Shown piece by piece: positions 16,401 through 24,618 of a stretch of 64,000 nucleotides of DNA. The position numbers and the translations under genes were made by a program. The DNA is from Clostridia bacterium (GTDB taxonomy: Bacteria > Bacillota > Clostridia > Christensenellales > UBA3700), in NCBI GenBank assembly GCA_029060025.1, contig JAIDUV010000027.1, forward strand, positions 1 through 64,000. The letters run 5' to 3'. The notes beneath the pieces are model-generated. The model was not told the DNA's origin. It worked only from the letters and a program-made list of their open reading frames with translations, and did no database searches. Positions within the stretch are counted from its first letter, which is position 1; every line of letters begins with the position of its first letter.

Positions 16401-18108
16401 GCAAGCCTTCCAACTTGACCAAAATCAACAACTCTATTATCTCATAGGTTGGAAGTTGAGTGAAAATTCAAGCGTAATGCAATTTGCGACAGGAAAGGCA
16501 TTGTCTGACCTTACGCCGGGCTACGGAAGCGAATTTAACCACGATTCCAACGGTGATGGAAAATTTGACAGTACTTTTATCCGTTTGAACGCAGCGGTGG
16601 AATACGTAGATTATACTATAAGAATAAACTCCACAAGTTACCGCGTGCCTCAAGATGGCTATAATATCGGCGCTTTGGGAAGTTATGGATATACAGAATC
16701 CAATTATTACGGACACAACGTCTTGCTTACGACGCCTAAAAAAGACAAACTCTTCAGTTTTGGCGGAGTAATCAACGTCAGTGACTTGACGTCATATTGG
16801 ACAAGCGGAAGCCGCTCGGTGACTGTAGATATGTCTCTTGTGGACAATTATATTACTGTTGCTTTGAGTTACAGTCATTCAGGTAGCGGCAATCCAACGT
16901 CTTATATAGGCAATCTAGGAAATATCAGTCTCAAATCGGCATACGTAAGAGCATATAAGTTTGAGTATTGGACATTAGATGGAAACCGTATAGATACTTT
17001 GAATTATGCTAATTTAGGAATAACACAATGCTATAGCGTTGTAGGTGGAGTAACGCTATCTAAAACATTGCGTGGCAACGTAAGCAGAAGTACTATGAAG
17101 CCTACCTCTTTAGTATCATATACAATTTCAGACGAAGTTGTTTATGTAGATTTGTCTAGATTTTCTTTAATGGTAGGTATGACTTTTGATATAAGTTCTA
17201 CTACTAAAGAGGTTACGTTTGCTAATGGAAAATGTAATGATACTAGCATAAATGTTAATTTAAGAAATTCAAAATTAGTGATAAATTTCCAAGGTAGCGT
17301 TTCTATAAATGCAAAAAGTAGTAAATGCGCATTGGATGCATCTAACTGTCCAGATCTTGAATTGTATTCTTATAATTCCGTAACTTTAAGAGGTGGTGAA
17401 GCCTCTATAGGATATGGCGAAGTAGCAATAAAGTGTAAAAATCTTACTTTACTTGGTAACTCATTCAATATATACGGAGGAGATTCATTATCCAGTTCTT
17501 ATAATGGAAGAGCAGGAATATACGGGGTAGGAAATAGCGCTAATAAATTGATATCTGGAGCGAATAGAGTTGCAGTTTACGGAGGTAATGGAGCGAAAAC
17601 AAAACAAAGTGAAGAGCCAAAGAAACCAAATGAATTCGAGCAAGCAGAGCAGGGAGTACACGGTTCAAATGGTGCTGATGGAGCAAATGGTTCAGATGGC
17701 GCTGTTGCAGTTTATTTTCTGGGAAATGTGATCATTAACAGTAGTAGTACGCTCCTTTGTATTGGAGGAGATGGTGGACACGGCGAAAATGGCGCTAATG
17801 GACAGAAAGGCGGAGATGGAAAAGATGGCAAAGTTGGAGTTGTAACTGTTGATCCTGGAAATGGCGGAAACGGCGGAAATGGCGGAAACGGCGGAAATGG
17901 CGGTATGCCTAGCATAATCGGGACGTTGGTTGAGAATGGTAAGTATTCTCCAACCCCAGGAAAAGCAGGAGAGAAAGGATATCTTGGCTATGGTGCACCT
18001 GCTGGTAAGACTAGTTATACTATTTGGGGAAATCCAAGACCAGGAAGCGCGGGTGTTAATGGTTCAAATGGAAAACCAGGTAAGGAAGGAATAAGTGCCG
18101 CGGCATAA
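13450..18108 (+). CDS. Large secreted surface protein with InlB-type repeats and collagen-like Gly-rich C-terminus
   Basis: 1552 aa. N-terminal signal-like helix; ...YNFNGWKRNGILITD...LVADWT repeats; C-terminal GxNG/GxxG-rich tail. Confidence 0.85.
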   Translation: MYSKRKRVATNLAAIIVLLAIVLCVVFGVTYTAECSEEQISNNAEIATTSNTYEDFSSYTDQVLPDNISKDNIKQYVPVSKFNTNTTTIYNGRNYGFVIFSDTGTNHVLLFKEIYTPHSDGGGYDVSLKVVYQNAFFKSGNNILNASSPYKISLSNVKFNNCLFDSQMSNNIMDGSYDYRADSGVYYIQSRYDNQLSYFNEKEVAKTAIKVGASIVSVAIAVAFPPASAVLAGAKIAFASANLCLSLVNAQGNYWEDTTKCGIALDFPLTREQQINTYGGLRKNVSLDMENGADEYLAKKDEYVTASFRVMNDNNQDYYVYNNISFDICRYTGIEHHNVTTDCSIESVYSVTGTDCNKYGQVTEQDETFEYQSYQKFAPMAKTNLFNFAPSQQGEYNIYVPNGYYLSIDGKVQSDNRITVGSGGCKVGIAPSFGVYIDDNIYARLLPQDFYNGEVGFTNIAIQKDQHLKINESTQVESVAYEVESSSVTTNDVYILDAGDNSEFIDLYITDGNLNVLAKAVKKDGKLYVNYPMKANEVYGVVCVNRTGIAQDLTVEKQGGMTVENYPYSDIAGLYYSYSPRYTQFYNAANAMLYDENMYSYPSENAFLQANETYFLQSQSQGNMSMSLSEQTLFAYLNIGEELTTQNTFNEMFKFTPAVTALYKFADGAYDVYDGDNLVAQGVNQCVLQNDTTYRIVKRQFGGVIKVFLDGDALSAGSNNINAASPYSVFKLNIEERSRLDININNSNSLAIYDSAFNEIQVDHGYLLEVGEYYIIVKDSGAYNITIEEYLQQVDVTFYIDGEVYNDTSGAKYYYGKIAHLPVPSKDRYNFNGWKRNGILITDANGVTHEELLEDEMTLVADWTLRGIIMEINVGNGASKWWDGSEITSQNPGEVYIEGHIIELLINMKSDFVKVSEGKKQGYFLETFEYQKTGTVLDVDYYEFTPVWTLEKYYIEFIPPYPQTYKTTRAVSFGEIISSSVFPAQAFQLDQNQQLYYLIGWKLSENSSVMQFATGKALSDLTPGYGSEFNHDSNGDGKFDSTFIRLNAAVEYVDYTIRINSTSYRVPQDGYNIGALGSYGYTESNYYGHNVLLTTPKKDKLFSFGGVINVSDLTSYWTSGSRSVTVDMSLVDNYITVALSYSHSGSGNPTSYIGNLGNISLKSAYVRAYKFEYWTLDGNRIDTLNYANLGITQCYSVVGGVTLSKTLRGNVSRSTMKPTSLVSYTISDEVVYVDLSRFSLMVGMTFDISSTTKEVTFANGKCNDTSINVNLRNSKLVINFQGSVSINAKSSKCALDASNCPDLELYSYNSVTLRGGEASIGYGEVAIKCKNLTLLGNSFNIYGGDSLSSSYNGRAGIYGVGNSANKLISGANRVAVYGGNGAKTKQSEEPKKPNEFEQAEQGVHGSNGADGANGSDGAVAVYFLGNVIINSSSTLLCIGGDGGHGENGANGQKGGDGKDGKVGVVTVDPGNGGNGGNGGNGGNGGMPSIIGTLVENGKYSPTPGKAGEKGYLGYGAPAGKTSYTIWGNPRPGSAGVNGSNGKPGKEGISAAA
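17857..17903 (+). repeat. 9/18-bp in-frame tandem repeat encoding GNG units
   Basis: ggaaatggcggaaacggcggaaatggcggaaacggcggaaatggcggt. Confidence 0.9.
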
Positions 18109-18320
18109 AAACAAATAATTATATTGCTAAAGTCAAACAAGTGTGTTATAATGACAGTAACATTATGTTATGTTTGTTTAATTCATAGTAGAGTTGGACT
18201 CCTCTCACAAAAATCCAACTCCTCCACGCGCTACCGTAAGGTGGCGCGTAGAGTATGAAAAATGTCATTGTCAATGTTATCTAGACGTGAACTAAGTGAA
18301 ATGAAAAAAATCTAAATTCA

Positions 18321-18400
18321 ATGTCATCTCGACCGAAGTGGAGAGATCTAAACAGATTAAAAAAGAGAATGAGACTTCTCGACTGCACTCCAAATGACAT
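18321..18400. repeat. Palindromic REP/MITE-like intergenic element
   Basis: Starts ATGTCATCTCGACCGAAGTGGAGAGATCT and ends with the imperfect inverse AGACTTCTCGACTGCACTCCAAATGACAT. Confidence 0.7.
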
Positions 18401-18426
18401 CAAACATTTATTAAAAGGTGGAAATT

Positions 18427-21400
18427 ATGTTAGAATTAAAAAATCTCACAAGGACATATAAGCCAAAGAAAGGAGTGCCTGTGCAGGCGCTTAAGAACGT
18501 GTCTTTGTCTTTTGAAGACAAAGGTATGGTCTTTGTGCTTGGTAAGTCCGGCAGCGGTAAGTCCACGCTTCTTAATCTCATAGGCGGATTGGACTTTGCA
18601 GACAGCGGAGAGATAATCATAGACGGCAAGTCGTCTAAGGACTTTAAAGAGAAAGACTACGATTCATATCGTAATACATATATAGGCTTTGTATTCCAAG
18701 AGTACAATATACTCAATGAATTTACAGTGGGAGAGAATATAACTCTAGCCCTAGAACTTCAAAGCCAAAAGGGAGATACAGGAAGATTAGAGGAGATACT
18801 CAAAGAAGTAGACCTAGAGGGATATGGGGACAGAAAGCCCAATGAGTTGTCCGGCGGACAAAAGCAGAGAGTTGCAATAGCCCGGGCAATAATAAAGAAC
18901 CCAAAGATAGTGATGGCAGACGAGCCAACAGGGGCGTTGGACAGTGAGATAGGCAAGGCAATATTTGATACATTGAAGAGACTGTCTCAAGATAGATTGG
19001 TGATAGTGGTATCACACGACAGAGAGTTTGCGGAGGAATACGGAGACAGGATAATAGAACTTGCCGACGGCGAGGTGATAAGTGACGAGACAAAGGTAAA
19101 AGCGCAAGGAGAAAGAGACGCAGAAACCAATAACCTTGAAAGCGTTGCAGGAGACACCGCGCCGTCGTCGGGATTAAAGAAATCTCGACTGCCATATAAG
19201 CGCGCGCTTGCAATGGGCGCCAAGACGTTGAGCCGCAAGAGACTTAGACTTGCGGTGACAATTTTATTATGTTTTATCAGTTTTGCTGCATTTGGTTTTG
19301 CAGATGTTATTGCTAGTTTCAATGTTTCTAAAACAACCTCACAGGCATTATTAAAGAGCCCTAATAATTATATTTCTATGAGTAGCGCTATTACTTATGA
19401 AGAGGGAAAGGATAAAAGAGACTATAATATTTATGCATCTTCTAATGATTTACAAAAGATAAAAGAGTTGAGTGGGTTGGACTTTCAAGGCGTAATAAGA
19501 AAAGGAAACTATTCGTTGCCTATTTTGGACGAGGAATTGCTTAATGGAAGTAATTCATTAAATTATTACGTAAATAAGTGGGGAGGAGCACTCCCAGCGT
19601 CTCAAGCCCTTTTTGATACTATGGGCTTTAAATTATATGGTAGATTGCCAGAAAATGAAAATGAAGCGTTAATTACTAAATACAATTATGAGCAGTTTGC
19701 ATTGGCAGGAGTAAAAGATTGCCAAGAAATAGAGATATTGCCAGAAGAAATAGACGATATTCAAAGTTTTTTAGATAAGAAAATTTGTCTTAATATGTGC
19801 CTTGGTTTTAATGATAGTTCTTTAGAAGTTTGTCAAATTGTGGGGATAGTGGATACCTTAGCCGATGCAGACGGTACATTTGCCAATATGCAACCTACAA
19901 AAGAGATTTACTATCAAAATATGGCAATTAGCACTTATTTTGGGGAAGGCTATCATTCGCTTAACTTTATTCACCAATCTATTTATGATAAATATATTGA
20001 AGAGAATTCGCTTGTAGATACAACTGGCTTTGGAAGAGGTTTAAGCGTAGGTTTTTCGAATGTTGTTATATGCAATGGGGTTGCAAATCAATATTCACTT
20101 AAATATGTGGATAATATAATATGGTTGGATGGTAAAGGGGAGAGAAAAGAACTTGCTGACAACGAGGTGCTAATAGGCTTTGACAAAGCAAAATATTTAT
20201 GGCCAGCAGGAAGTGATCTGGTTGAGCGCAAAATAAATTGTAGATATAGTAAAACTTTTTTTGATAATCTCATTTCTTTTAACGAAATGAGCCTATATGA
20301 ATTTAGATATTTTGGTAAAAATATAGCGGCATATTGCGAAAAAGCAGAAATGCTTTCTGTAGAAAAATTAGAGAAATATAAACAATATTGCAAAGATAAT
20401 AAATATATTTTTTCATATTATGACTTAAATAATGGCAGGACTGTAAGTATTGACTATAATTCTAATGCAAATAAATTTAGTTTTGATACCGAGCCAAATA
20501 CACTTAGTGAACGTCAATGGAGATTTTCATACGCTTGTTATTTATCGTGTGAATATTCGTTTGAAACTGACGGAAAGAAAATTATAGGTGGATTAAAAAA
20601 CAATATTATAAATGAAGAGTGTGGAAGTGTTATTGCAAAAGAGAATGGTGATAGAATTTTTGTTGAGAATCGCATAGAAAAAGCATTAAATTCTATGGTG
20701 CAAATTGATCCCAAAAACTTTAATATTTATTATAGCGGGTCGGAAACATACAGTATGCCTGATATTAGTTTTGATGAGGATCCTGTAATAGTTGGGTTTT
20801 ATATTCCTAAAGATGGTTTTCCGAGTGATTTTTTGATAAATGATAAGGTATACAAAAATAGTTTTGATTTTGAAGATGAAATATATGAATATTTAATTGC
20901 TCCATTTGTTGACGGTATAAAAAGTAAGGATAGTGCGATCGCTATATCTAATATTCATTTTAATAAAGGTAATAAAAGAGGCTTTGTTGGAAATAATCCA
21001 ATTTATCTTGAATTGAATGTTGTATCAAAGCCATTTAAGTTTATGCAGCCTTTTGTAAGAATTGGTAGTGTAATTTTGGGATTGTTTTCTATTTTGCTTC
21101 TTGGAAATTATATAACATTGTCTGTTTCTTCAAATAAAAAGCAGATTGGTATTTTGCGAGCCGTTGGAGCCAAGAAAAGTGATATATTTGCCATATTTAT
21201 TAACGAGGGGGTAATAATCACTTCAATAGTATTACTGTTGACAGTAATATTGGTGGTAAGTTTAACTTTAGGCTTCAACACGATGTTGCCTGCGGCATTT
21301 GGAATAAATTTGAATGTATTTAATTTTGGAATACGTCAAATCGCATTATTATTACTTGTTGGATTTGCTACTACTGCTGTCGCAAGCGCAATACCGTTGT

Positions 21401-21447
21401 ATAAATTGTCAAAGAAAAAGCCTGTAGATAGTATACAAGACAGATAA
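18427..21447 (+). CDS. ABC transporter, fused ATPase + FtsX-like permease (copy 1)
   Basis: GKSGSGKST, LSGGQKQRVAIARAI, VMADEPTGALD; C-terminal FtsX-like TM region. Start trimmed to ATG after AAAGGTGG. Confidence 0.92.
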   Translation: MLELKNLTRTYKPKKGVPVQALKNVSLSFEDKGMVFVLGKSGSGKSTLLNLIGGLDFADSGEIIIDGKSSKDFKEKDYDSYRNTYIGFVFQEYNILNEFTVGENITLALELQSQKGDTGRLEEILKEVDLEGYGDRKPNELSGGQKQRVAIARAIIKNPKIVMADEPTGALDSEIGKAIFDTLKRLSQDRLVIVVSHDREFAEEYGDRIIELADGEVISDETKVKAQGERDAETNNLESVAGDTAPSSGLKKSRLPYKRALAMGAKTLSRKRLRLAVTILLCFISFAAFGFADVIASFNVSKTTSQALLKSPNNYISMSSAITYEEGKDKRDYNIYASSNDLQKIKELSGLDFQGVIRKGNYSLPILDEELLNGSNSLNYYVNKWGGALPASQALFDTMGFKLYGRLPENENEALITKYNYEQFALAGVKDCQEIEILPEEIDDIQSFLDKKICLNMCLGFNDSSLEVCQIVGIVDTLADADGTFANMQPTKEIYYQNMAISTYFGEGYHSLNFIHQSIYDKYIEENSLVDTTGFGRGLSVGFSNVVICNGVANQYSLKYVDNIIWLDGKGERKELADNEVLIGFDKAKYLWPAGSDLVERKINCRYSKTFFDNLISFNEMSLYEFRYFGKNIAAYCEKAEMLSVEKLEKYKQYCKDNKYIFSYYDLNNGRTVSIDYNSNANKFSFDTEPNTLSERQWRFSYACYLSCEYSFETDGKKIIGGLKNNIINEECGSVIAKENGDRIFVENRIEKALNSMVQIDPKNFNIYYSGSETYSMPDISFDEDPVIVGFYIPKDGFPSDFLINDKVYKNSFDFEDEIYEYLIAPFVDGIKSKDSAIAISNIHFNKGNKRGFVGNNPIYLELNVVSKPFKFMQPFVRIGSVILGLFSILLLGNYITLSVSSNKKQIGILRAVGAKKSDIFAIFINEGVIITSIVLLLTVILVVSLTLGFNTMLPAAFGINLNVFNFGIRQIALLLLVGFATTAVASAIPLYKLSKKKPVDSIQDR

Positions 21448-21553
21448 AACATTATATAATAAAAAAGATAAAGACCTTTCGGCGGCTGTGTTTAAGCGCT
21501 GAGCGAAACGAATTGAAGTCGAAGAATCTAAATTTTTAGATAAGGTGGAAATT

Positions 21554-24500
21554 ATGTTAGAATTAAAAAATCTCACAAGGACATATAAGCCCAAGAAAGG
21601 AGTGCCTGTGCAGGCGCTTAAGAACGTATCTTTGTCTTTTGAAGACAAAGGTATGGTCTTTGTACTTGGTAAGTCTGGCAGCGGTAAGTCCACGCTTCTA
21701 AACCTCATAGGCGGACTGGACTTTGCAGACAGCGGAGAGATAATTATAGATGGCAAGTCGTCTAAGGACTTTAAGGAGAAAGACTACGATTCATATCGTA
21801 ATACATATATAGGCTTTGTATTCCAAGAGTACAATATACTCAATGAATTTACAGTGGGAGAGAATATAACTCTAGCCCTAGAACTTCAAAGCCAAAAGGG
21901 AGATACAGGAAGATTAGAGGAGATACTCAAAGAAGTAGACCTAGAGGGATATGGGGACAGAAAGCCCAATGAGTTGTCCGGCGGACAAAAGCAGAGAGTT
22001 GCAATAGCCCGGGCAATAATAAAGAACCCAAAGATAGTGATGGCAGACGAGCCAACAGGGGCGTTGGACAGTGAGATAGGCAAGGCAATATTTGATACAT
22101 TGAAGAGACTGTCTCAAGATAGATTGGTGATAGTGGTATCACACGACAGAGAGTTTGCGGAGGAATACGGAGACAGGATAATAGAACTTGCCGACGGCGA
22201 GGTGATAAGTGACGAGACAAAGGTAAAAGCGCAAGGAGAAAGAGACGCAGAAACCAATAACCTTGAAAGCGTTGCAGGAGACACCGCGCCGTCGTCGGGA
22301 TTAAAGAAATCCCGACTGCCATATAAGCGCGCGCTTGCAATGGGCGCAAAGACGTTGAGCCGCAAGAGACTTAGACTTGCGGTGACGATTATATTATGTT
22401 TTTTCAGTTTTTTATCATTTGGACTCGTTGTCACTGCTATGGATTTTTCAAAAGTAGATACCGAAGCCAATGTGTTGAAAAATATGCGTCAAGACGGTCT
22501 TGTAGTAAGATCTGCTTTGACGTATAATGAAATTTACAAAGGCAGTTTGTTTGGAGCATCTTATAATGATCTTCAAAAATTGCGGGAGCAGACGGGTATT
22601 GATTTTCAGGGCGTTGCAAAAGAATTTAATAGAAGAGCCAATTATTCCTATTATAATCGTAGCGCATTAGGAGATGGGGAATATTATTCCAGTGATATAA
22701 CAGGCTCATTGCCTGCCGAACAAGATTTGTTTGATTCTCAATGTTATACGCTTTACGGCAGATTGCCGGAAAATGAAAATGAGTTTGTCATAAGCAAATA
22801 TATCTATGAGAAAATGGCTTTGGCAGGACTTATAATTGACGCCGTGGATACCGGTGAAGATACTATAATACGTCCCGAAGAGATTGCAGATATTCAATCT
22901 TTTTTAGACAAGCAGTTGTATTTGTCATCTCCTCTTACCGGAGAACCGTCATTGGTCGTGGGAGTGGTAGACACCAAGTTTAATTCCGATGGCAGATTTG
23001 ACGTGTTCAAAGAGCCTTACCAAGAAGCAGAATATGACAGAAAGGGTTATAACTTAAAAAGAGAATTTTATGATGCCGTTGCAGAGGGATATCATACGAT
23101 AGCGTTTGTATATCCTCAGGCATATCAAAAGTGGGAAGATAGCGCAAAGGTGCAACTTGAGTTGGATAATGTTACGGAATCTTCAGGAAGATTTTATATA
23201 AATAAAAATGATTTTACAGAGTTTTCGGGAGTTGCAAATGACGAAGTAATTCGCAATATAGATAAAATCTTATGGATAGACGGAAATGGCGAGAGGAGAG
23301 AACTCGCCAACAATGAGATAATCTTAGGCGCAGATATTGCAATCCAAGCGCTTTATCCTTCCAATAAGGCATCTTATAAAGTTTATATTAAAAATTTTAA
23401 AACTTATTTTAATGGAATGGTCTCGCTTGCGCCAGATACTAGTGAATATGATTTAAGAAATGGAGGCGCCGGAGAAGCGGCGTTGTTGGAAGAGGCGGAG
23501 AGCATATCTTTGCAAGAACTTGAGAAGTATAAAGATTACTGCAGAGAAATAAATTATGTATTTGACTATATGTTGTATTTTAGACGTAATGATCAAGATT
23601 TTTATAGAGATTTAGATATCAATACAATGCAAGAGAAGCATTGGCGCTGGTCGTATGCTTGTTATTTAGGAAGAAGAGAGAATAATTATTTTAAAGAGCG
23701 AGTTGGCGGATATTATAACAACGTGACCGGCAGACAGAGCGGAGAGTATATAATCAATATTTTGGGGAACAGATGGTATCTTGATTACAAACTTAGCAAA
23801 GCGCCTGGCACTGCGCAGAGAATGGACGCGGCTGATTATGATATAAGTTATAGTGACGCTTATTATAGATATTTACCTATTGTTGAATTTGTTGACGCGC
23901 CAGTTATAGTTGGGGTGTATTTCTCAGAAGATGACTTTCCGTCTAACTTGGTAATCAATAATAAGATGTATGAAGAGTCGGAGTGTTTAGAAAAATCGAT
24001 ATACAATTATTTTATTTCGCCAAAGATAAATGATAAGTCTAAACTAATCAAGTTGGCTCAGTTGAATTTCGATACTCAACACTTGAGGGGCTTTGAGATT
24101 CAGAATTACGGAGTGGACGCTGCATTTGAATGGGACTTTGCTTTTAACAACGTATTAAAGCCGATTTTTGGAGGTGTTGCCGGAGTCTTGGGAGTATTAT
24201 CAATTTTGCTTATGGGGGGCTATATCACCTCTTCGATAAATGCGCAAAAGAGGCAGATTGGTATGTTGCGCGCTTTGGGCGCAACCAAGAGTGACGTATT
24301 TGCAATATTTGCCAACGAGAGCGCAATCATAGCGGGAATTACGCTTGTACTGTCTGTGATAGGCACGTGGATCACAAGTATTGTATTTAATGCCGTGATT
24401 TCTAATGCGCGTCTAATCACTCTCAATATTCTGAACTTTGGAATACTGCAAGTTGTGTTACTTTCTGTGGTATGTATTGGAGTTGCGGTTTTGGCAAGCG

Positions 24501-24559
24501 CAATACCGTTGTATAAGTTGTCAAAGAAAAAGCCTGTAGACAGTATACAAGACAGATAA
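21554..24559 (+). CDS. ABC transporter, fused ATPase + FtsX-like permease (copy 2)
   Basis: ATPase half near-identical to copy 1; divergent extracellular/permease half. Confidence 0.92.
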   Translation: MLELKNLTRTYKPKKGVPVQALKNVSLSFEDKGMVFVLGKSGSGKSTLLNLIGGLDFADSGEIIIDGKSSKDFKEKDYDSYRNTYIGFVFQEYNILNEFTVGENITLALELQSQKGDTGRLEEILKEVDLEGYGDRKPNELSGGQKQRVAIARAIIKNPKIVMADEPTGALDSEIGKAIFDTLKRLSQDRLVIVVSHDREFAEEYGDRIIELADGEVISDETKVKAQGERDAETNNLESVAGDTAPSSGLKKSRLPYKRALAMGAKTLSRKRLRLAVTIILCFFSFLSFGLVVTAMDFSKVDTEANVLKNMRQDGLVVRSALTYNEIYKGSLFGASYNDLQKLREQTGIDFQGVAKEFNRRANYSYYNRSALGDGEYYSSDITGSLPAEQDLFDSQCYTLYGRLPENENEFVISKYIYEKMALAGLIIDAVDTGEDTIIRPEEIADIQSFLDKQLYLSSPLTGEPSLVVGVVDTKFNSDGRFDVFKEPYQEAEYDRKGYNLKREFYDAVAEGYHTIAFVYPQAYQKWEDSAKVQLELDNVTESSGRFYINKNDFTEFSGVANDEVIRNIDKILWIDGNGERRELANNEIILGADIAIQALYPSNKASYKVYIKNFKTYFNGMVSLAPDTSEYDLRNGGAGEAALLEEAESISLQELEKYKDYCREINYVFDYMLYFRRNDQDFYRDLDINTMQEKHWRWSYACYLGRRENNYFKERVGGYYNNVTGRQSGEYIINILGNRWYLDYKLSKAPGTAQRMDAADYDISYSDAYYRYLPIVEFVDAPVIVGVYFSEDDFPSNLVINNKMYEESECLEKSIYNYFISPKINDKSKLIKLAQLNFDTQHLRGFEIQNYGVDAAFEWDFAFNNVLKPIFGGVAGVLGVLSILLMGGYITSSINAQKRQIGMLRALGATKSDVFAIFANESAIIAGITLVLSVIGTWITSIVFNAVISNARLITLNILNFGILQVVLLSVVCIGVAVLASAIPLYKLSKKKPVDSIQDR

Positions 24560-24562
24560 AAC

Positions 24563-24593
24563 ATTGTCATTTCGACTGCGCTTTAAATGACAT
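24563..24593. repeat. Short derivative of the 18321 palindromic element
   Basis: attgtcatttcgactgcgctttaaatgacat, followed by the same cattTattaaaaggtg 5' flank as copy 1. Confidence 0.6.
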
Positions 24594-24618
24594 CAACATT
24601 TATTAAAAGGTGAAGATT

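Noticed and set aside
17857-17903. Regular short repeats resembling a CRISPR array
   Set aside because: 9-bp units without spacers, in frame and encoding Gly-rich protein; no cas genes.
18800-19213. 137-145-aa minus-strand ORFs repeated in all three ABC genes
   Set aside because: Repeated only because the ATPase DNA is repeated; Leu/Ser/Arg-rich shadow translation with no domain.
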